A stretch of DNA of 6,859 bases from Porticoccus sp. (GTDB taxonomy: Bacteria; Pseudomonadota; Gammaproteobacteria; Pseudomonadales; Porticoccaceae), in the NCBI GenBank assembly GCA_011049795.1, contig DRHD01000274.1, forward strand, positions 1 to 6,859, in the 5' to 3' direction. The position numbers and the translations under genes are program-made. The notes under the pieces are model-generated. The model was not told where the DNA came from. It did not search any database and worked only from the letters and a program-made list of their open reading frames with translations. Positions 1-5,550 of the stretch are shown here, in pieces; within the stretch, counting starts at the first letter, position 1; each line of letters opens with the position of its first letter.

Positions 1-1
1 G

Positions 2-361
2 GTCACCATAGCCGATGCGAAAAGTTCCCCCGCTGTGTTGGTCGATATTGGCAAGACCGGGAACTCTCTTGGGGATCAATATATCTTTGACCAACCCTTG
101 TTAAATGCTTCCGGTCTAGTGATTGGAAATAATAGCGGTGTTTGTATAAGGACTAAGCTTGATCATAGCCAGCAATGCCAATGGACCTTGACCTTAAAGG
201 ATGGCAGCATTCAAGTGGCTGGTCGTGAATTGGATCAGGGTGAATCATTAATAGCCATTGTCGGAGGTACCGGTAGATATAAAACCATATCGGGAGATAT
301 GGGATCGGTTAAGAATCCAGATGGTACGTTTACCCAGACATTAAGGTTCAATCTGCAATGA
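2..361 (+). CDS. Allene oxide cyclase barrel-like protein (partial, 5' end missing)
   Basis: The reading frame is open from the left window edge, so the gene begins outside; 119 residues are visible. The order of motifs resembles the allene oxide cyclase/dirigent-like beta-barrel family: a GxSxGDQYIF strand, then IGNNSGVCIRT, then CQWTLTLKDGSIQVAG, then AIVGGTGRYKTISGDMG near the C-terminus. In plants this fold serves jasmonate cyclisation or phenoxy-radical coupling. The many bacterial members have no settled function, so no reaction is assigned. The fragment shows no catalytic signature that I could defend. The signal peptide, if there is one, would be in the missing part. The stop codon overlaps the start of the downstream cytochrome gene (ATGA), which implies co-transcription and translational coupling. 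The family call is from remembered consensus, not a search. Confidence 0.72.
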   Translation, partial: VTIADAKSSPAVLVDIGKTGNSLGDQYIFDQPLLNASGLVIGNNSGVCIRTKLDHSQQCQWTLTLKDGSIQVAGRELDQGESLIAIVGGTGRYKTISGDMGSVKNPDGTFTQTLRFNLQ

Positions 362-1065
362 AGAAGCTTCTGAGTATTTTTGGCTCGGTAGTGCTGCTAG
401 TGATGTCGTCATCTTGTAGCCTGGCTGACTTGTCGGCTGAAAGTGACCGGAAATTAATCACTGAGATTCGTGAACATGGCCATTACCCCTGTGCAGAATG
501 CCACGGTATTGATGGTAATCCGCCGATTACTGATCAATTTGATAAGCAATCCCCTAGCCTGGCGAGCCAGCATTCATCTTATCTGGAGCGGCAATTACAG
601 GCGTTTAAATCTGGTCAACGAAAGGCGGCAGAGATGGACGGGATGTTACAGGATTATACTCTTGCTGAAATTAACCAGATGGCAAAGTATTTTTCTTCAC
701 AGCCATTACGAGTCAACCCTGATCTAGACCCAACTATCGATACGCTTGTTCATACTAAAACCGAGGATATGGAGTGGGTTGCTCGCGGTAAAGTGTTATA
801 TCAGCAGGGTGATGCGATAAGAGGCATCGAAGCCTGTAGTTCCTGTCATGGTCTCAGTGGAAAAGGAAACGAAGAGATTCATTCGCCGCTGTTAAGTGCA
901 CAGCATGCGCGTTATATCCGGATGACATTGCAGGCTTATCGGCAGGGCGCCAGGGTCACCGATACAATGATGGACGGCTCCATGCAAAAGATCAGCAAAA
1001 AACTGAATGATGAAGATATCAGGAATGTGGCGGCATATTTACAGAGTATGGATCCGGTTTTTTGA
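358..1065 (+). CDS. Secreted diheme c-type cytochrome, cytochrome c4-like
   Basis: The 235-residue protein has a basic, hydrophobic signal peptide (about residues 1-23, likely cut after SLA). Two class I cytochrome c domains follow. Each has one heme-attachment motif: CAECH at 45-49 and CSSCH at 160-164. Candidate distal methionine ligands are M93/M96 in the first half and M204, M205 or M209 in the second. The helix ending each domain is visible (EINQMAKYFSSQ near 104-115 and DIRNVAAYLQSM near 220-231). This two-domain layout matches periplasmic cytochrome c4, an electron carrier to terminal oxidases or partner dehydrogenases. The start overlaps the stop of the AOC-barrel gene by 4 bp, with only a weak AAGG at 343-346, so translation probably depends on coupling. 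A lipobox reading (SSSC20) is possible but poor. The specific redox partner cannot be told from the sequence. Confidence 0.88.
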   Translation: MKKLLSIFGSVVLLVMSSSCSLADLSAESDRKLITEIREHGHYPCAECHGIDGNPPITDQFDKQSPSLASQHSSYLERQLQAFKSGQRKAAEMDGMLQDYTLAEINQMAKYFSSQPLRVNPDLDPTIDTLVHTKTEDMEWVARGKVLYQQGDAIRGIEACSSCHGLSGKGNEEIHSPLLSAQHARYIRMTLQAYRQGARVTDTMMDGSMQKISKKLNDEDIRNVAAYLQSMDPVF

Positions 1066-1135
1066 TGATCAGAGTTTTTGTCTGGGAAAAAGTTAGTCAT
1101 AGTTCCCCGTGTATATTGCTTGTTGAGACTGGAAT

Positions 1136-1504
1136 ATGAAAGAACATATTAAAATAAACTATGTTGAATTTCCGTCAACAAATATTGTCCAAACCAAGGC
1201 GTTTTTTGAACAAGCGTTTGCATGGTCTTTTGAGGATTACGGTCCAGACTATACGGCCTTTTCTAATGAAGGTCTTGATGGTGGTTTTTTTAAATCAGAT
1301 CAAAGTTCTTTGACTGAAAATGGTGCTGCGCTGATTGTTTTTTATAGTCCAGTCCTTGATGCAACGTTGTTAAAGGTAGAAGAGGCTGGAGCTTCGATAG
1401 TAAAGCCTGTATTTTCATTTCCGGGTGGTCGCCGTTTTCATTTTATTGAGCCCGGCGGTAATGAGTTTGCAGTCTGGTCAGACATTGATGCAGCCGAGCA
1501 TTAG
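1136..1504 (+). CDS. VOC family (glyoxalase/bleomycin resistance fold) protein
   Basis: A small cytoplasmic protein of 122 residues forming one vicinal-oxygen-chelate module pair. Recognisable parts are the opening strand INYVEFPSTN (residues 7-16), the helix KAFFEQAFAWSFEDYGPDYTAF (21-42), GLDGGFF (46-52), and the C-terminal block FPGGRRFHFIEPGGNEFAVWSD (95-116). Possible metal or substrate ligands are E11, H102 and E110, by position in the family; E11 lies on strand 1 and E110 on the last strand. This subgroup (COG3324-like) is widespread and mostly uncharacterised, so no substrate is assigned. The protein dimerises in known relatives. The 70-bp gap after the cytochrome gene leaves open whether it shares that transcript. 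The ATG at 1136 has only a weak GGA ahead of it, but it is the natural start for the first beta strand. Confidence 0.85.
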   Translation: MKEHIKINYVEFPSTNIVQTKAFFEQAFAWSFEDYGPDYTAFSNEGLDGGFFKSDQSSLTENGAALIVFYSPVLDATLLKVEEAGASIVKPVFSFPGGRRFHFIEPGGNEFAVWSDIDAAEH

Positions 1505-1542
1505 TACTGATCTAGTCCTAAAGTATAGAAGGGTGTTTGTGT

Positions 1543-1565
1543 AATAACAGCGCTGTTGTTTTTTT
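1543..1565 (+). terminator. Candidate weak intrinsic terminator after the VOC gene
   Basis: AATAACA (1543-1549) pairs with TGTTGTT (1554-1560) around a GCGC loop, with one U-G wobble, and a run of seven T (1559-1565) follows. The core AACAGCGCTGTT is a perfect 12-bp palindrome. It sits 38 bp after the VOC stop codon. The stem is A/U-rich and the T run overlaps its 3' arm, so the strength is doubtful. Confidence 0.4.
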
Positions 1566-1675
1566 GATCGCTTGCTTAAGTATTTTCTTGACTAGGTTCA
1601 TGATTAACATCAAGCCATCAACCGAATGAGGGTCTATACTTAATAATGTTATATAACGAGTGAGGTAGAAGATCT

Positions 1676-2029
1676 ATGCAAATTAATATTACTGGTCACC
1701 ATGTCGAAATCACTGATGCCATCCGCGATGCGGTTAACGCCAAAATGGAGAAAATTCAGCAGCAATTCCCAGATGTCGCATCCATCCATGTTATTGCCAC
1801 TGTTGAGAAACATGAGCAGATTGCCGAGGCTAGTACGCATTATTTGGGTCAAGATGTCAGCGCCAAAGCCAAGGCGGGTGATCTGTATCAGGCTATTAAT
1901 GAAATGACCAGTAAGCTCACCAGCTTAATGAAGCGGCAGAAGGAAAAAGTAAAATCCCATTCACATGAAAAACCCTTAGCCGTTGAAGAAATTGCGACTG
2001 AAACAGAAATAGAAATAGAGCAGGATTAA
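1676..2029 (+). CDS. hpf: Ribosome hibernation-promoting factor, HPF/RaiA family (short form)
   Basis: The 117-residue protein begins MQINITGHHVEITDAIRDAV, nearly the canonical HPF start, and carries the beta-alpha-beta-beta-beta-alpha core to about residue 97. Landmarks are VEKHEQIAEA (43-52), SAKAKAGDLYQAINEM (62-77), and the basic helix end KRQKEKVKSH (86-95). These proteins bind the decoding centre of the small subunit in stationary phase and silence ribosomes. It lacks the second domain of long HPF. Unlike E. coli HPF (95 residues), it has an extra acidic tail (residues 104-117, rich in E and T) reminiscent of RaiA/YfiA. The gene stands alone, not next to rpoN as is usual in gammaproteobacteria. 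A GAGG at 1662-1665 lies 10 bases before the ATG. The hpf symbol reflects the N-terminal match; raiA is the alternative. Confidence 0.9.
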   Translation: MQINITGHHVEITDAIRDAVNAKMEKIQQQFPDVASIHVIATVEKHEQIAEASTHYLGQDVSAKAKAGDLYQAINEMTSKLTSLMKRQKEKVKSHSHEKPLAVEEIATETEIEIEQD

Positions 2030-2061
2030 TTTATTTTCTCCAGGACTCAAATTATTCACTG

Positions 2062-2204
2062 ATGTGACTCTAGGGAAAGCACCACAGTTGAAGCCAGTGA
2101 GTTGTTTCAGTCTCACCGGATCTTGTTTAAAGCGCTGCGATGTTTAAGCAACCTATGTTTAAGTATCGCATATAGAGCATCAAGCAAGATCCGGCTAGTC
2201 ACAT
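2062..2204. repeat. Nested inverted-repeat element between convergent genes
   Basis: The outer arms are ATGTGACT (2062-2069) and AGTCACAT (2197-2204). Inside them, CCGGATCTTG (2116-2125) is perfectly inverted as CAAGATCCGG (2185-2194). The pairing runs on through 2128/2182 to give 13 consecutive pairs, including one U-G. A further stem TGCGAT (2136-2141) with ATCGCA (2165-2170) closes a 23-base loop. The left flank also holds short inverted pairs (GTGAG 2097-2101 with CTCAC 2112-2116). No poly-T tract follows on either strand and I see no clear target duplication. It may be a bidirectional terminator, an mRNA 3'-end protector or a MITE-like remnant. Confidence 0.7.
2140..2163. repeat. Direct repeat ATGTTTAAG x2 in the apical loop
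   Basis: ATGTTTAAG occurs at 2140-2148 and 2155-2163, a 15-bp period with a 6-bp spacer. Both copies lie in or at the edge of the apical loop of the inverted-repeat element, and a related TGTTTAAAG lies at 2125-2133 in its stem. The meaning is unknown. Confidence 0.6.
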
Positions 2205-2211
2205 TCCTTAT

Positions 2212-3063
2212 TTAGCGTCTTTGCTTTTTTATCATCAGTAAGCCAAGTAAGCCTGAACCAAAAAGATACAGCGCTGCAGGTACCGGTACTGGCGAAGCGC
2301 TCGTCGGTGCTATCCATGCCGGATTTTCTGTTAGGCTGAGTTCCAGCGTCATACCGGTGATATTGATGTCACCTGCTGTTGCTTCAAAAGAAAAATCCAG
2401 TATGCCGTTATTAGCAAGAATCAAATTGCTGTCCAGATCAAACCAATTGTTGCCGTTTTCACCAGCCCCATTATAGTGTTTATTGAGATAGTGCTCTTCC
2501 AATAGACCGCTGGTACCTGCGGGAAAGTTGCTGCTTTCTAATTCGTATTGGTAGTTGTCTTCACCCCAGCTTTGCCAAAAATAAGCGTCCTCTGTCATTC
2601 CTGCCAGCGAGATGGTGGCGCTTTGATTATTGGTGCCGGTTAAATCCTGATACTCTTGATAGCGTGAATATTCGATGACATAGGCGTAATCTGTACCTTC
2701 AAAGCTACCCTGGCGTGGCCCTGCATTATCTAACGAATCATAATTAGAAGAATAAGTCAGGGTATAGTCTTCGTGTGCAACCTCGATCAAATCTCGTTGA
2801 TAACTGGTGGAAAAAGTCCCGTAATTAATGATGTACTGGCCAGATGTTACATCGATTTTGTCCCCCAGCATGCTGCTAAATAGGGTATTGATGTCGATGG
2901 ATGTGGAATAAACCTGTTCACTCGCTGGCCCTGATGCGGAGACTGTGTGGTCGAATCCTATACTGTAATAAAGTTCTACGGCATTGGCACTCGTTGCGAG
3001 AGTGGTGAGTAGAGCGCTTGAGAGAGTGGTGCGCAGTACTGTGTTGATCATAATGTCCTTCAT
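2212..3063 (-). CDS. Exported protein with VPLPA-type (PEP-CTERM-like) sorting signal
   Basis: The 283-residue protein has a signal peptide (about 1-28, cut after ANA). The mature region is cysteine-free and rich in Tyr, Ser, Asn and acidic residues. The C-terminus carries the tripartite sorting signal: VPVPAA at 259-264, a hydrophobic helix (LYLFGSGLLGLLMI, 265-278) and the basic end KKQRR (279-283). This matches the VPLPA-CTERM class, which exosortase-type membrane proteases recognise in exopolysaccharide-producing bacteria. The body (29-250) is beta-strand-like and I do not recognise its function. The ATG at 3063 has a GAGGA site (3071-3075) 7 bases away. A second in-frame ATG at codon 5 also has AAGGA ahead, so the start may be 4 codons later. 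A sigma-54 promoter lies upstream. No exosortase gene is in the window. Confidence 0.88.
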   Translation of the reverse strand: MKDIMINTVLRTTLSSALLTTLATSANAVELYYSIGFDHTVSASGPASEQVYSTSIDINTLFSSMLGDKIDVTSGQYIINYGTFSTSYQRDLIEVAHEDYTLTYSSNYDSLDNAGPRQGSFEGTDYAYVIEYSRYQEYQDLTGTNNQSATISLAGMTEDAYFWQSWGEDNYQYELESSNFPAGTSGLLEEHYLNKHYNGAGENGNNWFDLDSNLILANNGILDFSFEATAGDINITGMTLELSLTENPAWIAPTSASPVPVPAALYLFGSGLLGLLMIKKQRR

Positions 3064-3095
3064 TCTTACGTCCTCATAAGTTTTTTTATTTTCGT

Positions 3096-3124
3096 CTCTG
3101 CTTGGTGACAGATTTTTGTCAGAG
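3096..3124 (-). other. Potential hairpin in the leader of the VPLPA-CTERM gene
   Basis: TGACA (3106-3110) is inverted as TGTCA (3117-3121) with a 6-base loop. CTCTG (3096-3100) is inverted as CAGAG (3120-3124). The two pairings overlap by two bases, so they would compete. Both lie at the predicted 5' end of the sigma-54 transcript. The stems are short (5 bp), so this is a weak call. Confidence 0.3.
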
Positions 3125-3134
3125 TCCTCTCTAG

Positions 3135-3150
3135 AGCAAAAGTTATACCA
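3135..3150 (-). promoter_or_regulatory. Sigma-54 (RpoN) -24/-12 promoter of the VPLPA-CTERM gene
   Basis: Read on the minus strand the site is TGGTATAACTTTTGCT. Against the consensus TGGCACG-N4-TTGCW it keeps TGG and the following A at the -24 element and TTGCT at the -12 element, with exact GG-N10-GC spacing. The expected start of transcription is near 3124, which leaves a leader of about 60 bases with a good ribosome binding site. PEP-CTERM-type genes are known to be controlled by RpoN with the PrsK/PrsR two-component system, so site and gene agree. No competing sigma-70 promoter stands out here. Confidence 0.68.
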
Positions 3151-3248
3151 ACAATGCCGGTCGAAAATCAGGGGATGGTTTGTGTTGAGGCGTTTAATAG
3201 GGGGGGAGAAGTGAATAAGGGTACTGCTGGTATGGTGTGAGGTTTTCT

Positions 3249-3266
3249 AACACTAGATATTGTGTT
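3249..3266. promoter_or_regulatory. Inverted repeat AACAC-N8-GTGTT, possible activator site
   Basis: The arms AACAC (3249-3253) and GTGTT (3262-3266) are perfect inverted repeats. The centre is about 133 bp upstream of the predicted sigma-54 transcription start, a usual distance for an enhancer-binding protein. The link to a PrsR-like activator is inference from position only; the arms are short. Confidence 0.25.
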
Positions 3267-3304
3267 GCTTACAGGTAAGTTAAAAAATTGAGAAAGGAGA
3301 GTCT

Positions 3305-4087
3305 TTAGCCGTTTTTCCCCAGGCAGTGTTGATAGGCTTGCACCGCGTTCGCTAAACCCATACTGATGGCGTCTACAATCATGGCGTGTCCAATGGATAC
3401 TTCTAATAATTGCGGGATAGTGGCAAAGCGCTGAAGGTTGTGTAAATTTAAGTCGTGACCAGCATTCAGGCCAAGCTCTAGTGTCGCAGCCTGTTCGCCA
3501 GCCTGGTAAAACTGTTGGAATACCGCGTCAAGATTTTGATTGTTGCTGAACGCTTCAGCATAGGGGCCAGTATAGAGTTCAATACGATCGGCACCGACTT
3601 GTTTTGCCAGTTCGATTTGCTCTGGGTCGGGGTCCATAAAGAGGCTGACACGAATACCCAAGGCGTGCAGTTGTTCAATGATGGGCGCGAGTGCATCGCC
3701 GCTTTGGGTTAAATCAAAACCGTGATCTGAGGTGAGTTGCTGGTTATTATCAGGTACTAAGGTGCATTGGGCGGGCTTGATGGCTTTAACAAGGTCGATG
3801 AACCCCGGGTAATCACTGACGCCGGAGCGCTCACTCTTCATCGCTGGGGCGAAGGGGTTACCCTCGATATTAAATTCTACGGTTAACATCTTGGCCAAAT
3901 CAAAACAGTCGTCTACACGGATATGTCGTTGGTCGGGCCTGGGGTGGACGGTAATACCATCAGCACCCGCGTCGATACACATTTGTGCGTGGGCGGTAAC
4001 ACTGGGGTAAGTGGTGTCGCGGGAATTTCTGATCAAGGCAATTTTATTAAGGTTGACACTAAGGTCTGTGCGATTAGTCGTGCTCAC
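3305..4087 (-). CDS. pdxJ: Pyridoxine 5'-phosphate synthase
   Basis: PdxJ condenses 1-deoxy-D-xylulose 5-phosphate with 3-amino-2-oxopropyl phosphate to pyridoxine 5'-phosphate, the ring-closing step of DXP-dependent vitamin B6 synthesis, in the cytoplasm. The 260 residues span the whole TIM-barrel enzyme. Landmarks are SVNLNKIALIRNSR (10-23), GADGITVHPRPDQRHIR (41-57) with catalytic H48, EFNIEG (71-76) with E75, LVPD (110-113), VSLFMDPD (147-154), RIELYTGPYAE (168-178), NAGHDLN (208-214) with H211, and SIGHA (231-235). It belongs to the variant type with N-K where E. coli has D-H in the first strand and with an elongated loop (77-95) after NIEG; xanthomonads and Bacteroidetes carry such forms. 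It is not beside recO/acpS, the usual enterobacterial site. The start is GTG with no convincing Shine-Dalgarno; an upstream in-frame stop excludes a longer protein. It probably shares a transcript with the cyclophilin 58 bp upstream. Confidence 0.95.
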   Translation of the reverse strand: MSTTNRTDLSVNLNKIALIRNSRDTTYPSVTAHAQMCIDAGADGITVHPRPDQRHIRVDDCFDLAKMLTVEFNIEGNPFAPAMKSERSGVSDYPGFIDLVKAIKPAQCTLVPDNNQQLTSDHGFDLTQSGDALAPIIEQLHALGIRVSLFMDPDPEQIELAKQVGADRIELYTGPYAEAFSNNQNLDAVFQQFYQAGEQAATLELGLNAGHDLNLHNLQRFATIPQLLEVSIGHAMIVDAISMGLANAVQAYQHCLGKNG

Positions 4088-4145
4088 GTGTTTTGAATAC
4101 CTGTTAGTTGTTAACTAGTCTGGTTAGCCTTGATCAGCTTTCAGG

Positions 4146-4724
4146 TTACTGCTGGATAAGGACCTTCTCAATAAAAATGGTTTCAACTGGAACGTCGCCG
4201 TATTGTCCCAGTGTCATCGTGGGGGATTTCTCGATGGCTTTAACGACATGCTGACCATCGATAACGATGCCAAAAACGGCGTATCCCGGCGTTTTACCTT
4301 TGGCATCCAGGCTTGAGTTCATTTTTGTGTTAATAAAGAATTGTGCGGTGGCGCTGTCAGGGTCGTTAGTTCTGGCCATAGCAATGGTCCAGCGATCGTT
4401 GTGAAGGCCGTTGCCTGATTCATTCACAATAGGGGCTTTAGTATTTTTCTTTTGCATGTCTTTGCTGAAACCGCCTGCCTGAATCATAAACCGCTTAATA
4501 ACCCGGTGAAAAATGGTGTCGTTGTAATGGCCCGATTGAGCGTAGTCAATAAAATTAGCAACAGTGATTGGCGCTTTATCGGCATAGAGTTCTAGCGTTA
4601 TTGGGCCTTTGCTGGTGTGGATGATGGCTACCGGGTTTTTAACGGTTGCTGTCTCAGCGATTACTGTGTTAGCAAACACCATAAAAAGCATGGCGGAGAT
4701 AAACAAATGTGTAAAGTGTTTCAT
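4146..4724 (-). CDS. Periplasmic cyclophilin-type peptidyl-prolyl cis-trans isomerase
   Basis: The enzyme speeds cis-trans isomerisation of Xaa-Pro bonds during folding of exported proteins. The 192 residues start with a signal peptide (1-23, cut after VIA), so it acts in the periplasm like E. coli PpiA. The cyclophilin domain fills the rest: GPITLELYADKAPITVANF (40-58), the catalytic FHRVIKRFMIQAGG (72-85) with R74 and Q82, the substrate-binding MARTNDPDSATAQFFIN (116-132) with F129, and GYAVFGIVIDG (147-157). The bacterial short form is complete; there is no tryptophan at the cyclosporin-contact position, as far as I can align it by eye. The ATG at 4724 has a GAGA at 4733-4736, 8 bases away. 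It lies between the ygiM-like gene (66-bp gap) and pdxJ (58-bp gap) on the same strand. The symbol ppiA would be plausible, but paralogues cannot be separated without a tree. Confidence 0.93.
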   Translation of the reverse strand: MKHFTHLFISAMLFMVFANTVIAETATVKNPVAIIHTSKGPITLELYADKAPITVANFIDYAQSGHYNDTIFHRVIKRFMIQAGGFSKDMQKKNTKAPIVNESGNGLHNDRWTIAMARTNDPDSATAQFFINTKMNSSLDAKGKTPGYAVFGIVIDGQHVVKAIEKSPTMTLGQYGDVPVETIFIEKVLIQQ

Positions 4725-4748
4725 GCGGTTGATCTCATTGTTGATGAA

Positions 4749-4779
4749 AAATCGTTGGTAATTAATAGATATACGATTT
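4749..4779. repeat. Inverted repeat AAATCGT/ACGATTT ahead of the cyclophilin gene
   Basis: Perfect 7-bp arms at 4749-4755 and 4773-4779 enclose a 17-bp A/T-rich spacer, 24 bp upstream of the cyclophilin ATG. It could be an operator or a small hairpin in the gap between the two genes. No T tract follows on the minus strand, so a terminator is unlikely. Confidence 0.4.
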
Positions 4780-4783
4780 GGAA

Positions 4784-4797
4784 GGCTTAATTAAGCC
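4784..4797. repeat. 14-bp perfect palindrome over the ygiM-like stop codon
   Basis: GGCTTAATTAAGCC is its own reverse complement and includes the TAA stop of the ygiM-like gene (4791-4793). It can form only a 5-bp stem with an AAUU loop and no U run follows, so any role in termination is uncertain. Confidence 0.45.
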
Positions 4798-5456
4798 CAG
4801 TCAGTACTTTTCTTGGGCCATGCTCTGGGTACCAGTAGCGTGATCATGACGCCAATCAGTACGGCAAAGGCGCCATTAAGAAAGGCGTCGTTTTCATGAT
4901 TGTCGGTCAGTCGTTGTTGTTCTGTGTTCAGCACGTCTAGTTCATTTTTGAGTTTTTGATTTTCCTCTAACAATATTTTGTTGTCGCTGTTTAACTGGAT
5001 CGCACCAGCGGAAACAGTTTTGATATTTTCCAGTTCTTTAGTGACCTGGTTGTTATTGCTGGTGAGTTTAGTTAATTGTGTCTGGGTGGATTTTTGTTTG
5101 CTCTTAATATTGTTGAGCTGTTGGCTGAGCTCGTTATTTTTTTGTTCCAGCGTGGCAATGGTTTTGTTGGCAACTTTGACCAGGTCCCGGCCTGCAGGCT
5201 CTGGGCTTAAATATTGAGTTTGGATCCAGCCTTCTGTTCCGCGTTTGGTGCGCACATGGCTGTATTTTTTATCTTCACTGGTTTCGATCACCGTCAAAGG
5301 GGTGCCGCTGACTAGTCCTTTGTGGACAATTCTGTGTTGCATGGTGGTGCCGCTGCGCAGGGGAACGTAAAGTTGGTCTCGAATATACACAGTTTCTTCA
5401 CTGTAAAGTTGACTACTGACGGCCAGCAAAATCAACATTAAGGTAATGTTTTTCAC
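4791..5456 (-). CDS. YgiM-like SH3-domain membrane protein (TIGR04211 type)
   Basis: The 221-residue protein has the layout of E. coli YgiM: a signal peptide (1-19), one bacterial SH3 domain (about 20-85; YIRDQLYVPLRSG near 24-36, closing GWIQTQYLS near 76-84), a long coiled coil (about 93-188, rich in Q, N, K, L) and one membrane helix near the C-terminus (about 191-209) with the basic end RAWPKK. The topology puts the SH3 and coiled-coil parts in the periplasm, anchored by the C-terminal helix. The molecular role of the family is not settled; SH3b domains often bind cell-wall material. The GTG start at 5456 is supported by AAGGA 7 bases ahead. Upstream lie tandem repeats and a candidate sigma-70 promoter. 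It is the first gene of a likely three-gene run with the cyclophilin and pdxJ genes. Confidence 0.88.
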   Translation of the reverse strand: MKNITLMLILLAVSSQLYSEETVYIRDQLYVPLRSGTTMQHRIVHKGLVSGTPLTVIETSEDKKYSHVRTKRGTEGWIQTQYLSPEPAGRDLVKVANKTIATLEQKNNELSQQLNNIKSKQKSTQTQLTKLTSNNNQVTKELENIKTVSAGAIQLNSDNKILLEENQKLKNELDVLNTEQQRLTDNHENDAFLNGAFAVLIGVMITLLVPRAWPKKSTDWA

Positions 5457-5463
5457 AATGTGT

Positions 5464-5468
5464 TCCTT
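5464..5468 (-). promoter_or_regulatory. Ribosome binding site fixing the GTG start of the ygiM-like gene
   Basis: AAGGA on the minus strand lies 7 bases before the GTG at 5456. The next in-frame ATG is codon 7, inside the signal peptide, so the GTG is preferred. Confidence 0.65.
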
Positions 5469-5477
5469 CTTATAATG

Positions 5478-5526
5478 GCTGTAGCACTTTATATTTGCTG
5501 TAGCACTTTATATTAGTTGTAGCTTT
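5478..5526. repeat. Tandem 18-bp repeats with 19-bp period in the ygiM-like leader
   Basis: GCTGTAGCACTTTATATT occurs perfectly at 5478-5495 and 5497-5514, separated by one base. A third, degraded copy (GTTGTAGC then TTT) begins at 5516, in phase. On the minus strand each perfect copy reads AATATAAAGTGCTACAGC and so contains a TATAAA box. The array ends 22 bp before the GTG start and lies downstream of the candidate sigma-70 promoter. It may be a regulator or RNA-binding array, or a simple tandem duplication. Confidence 0.85.
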
Positions 5527-5550
5527 GGAAATTAAAAGGGTTATCGGCTT

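Noticed and set aside
358..430. Lipoprotein signal in the cytochrome (SSSC)
   Set aside because: The residue at -3 is not Leu-like, and a signal peptidase I site after SLA is more convincing.
470..727. Alternate-frame open reading frame inside the cytochrome gene
   Set aside because: The overlapping frame carries both heme motifs and a signal peptide; this one has nothing recognisable.
1588..1640. TTGACT (1588-1593) and TATACT (1635-1640) as the hpf promoter
   Set aside because: Each box resembles a consensus, but they are 41 bp apart, so they cannot form one sigma-70 promoter.
1649..1852. Antisense open frame across the hpf start
   Set aside because: It is a shadow of the clearly conserved hpf frame, with no recognisable product or ribosome site.
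4978..5217. Hydrophobic open frame antisense to the ygiM-like gene
   Set aside because: Its leucine/serine-rich look is the reverse complement of the Gln/Asn/Lys-rich coiled coil.
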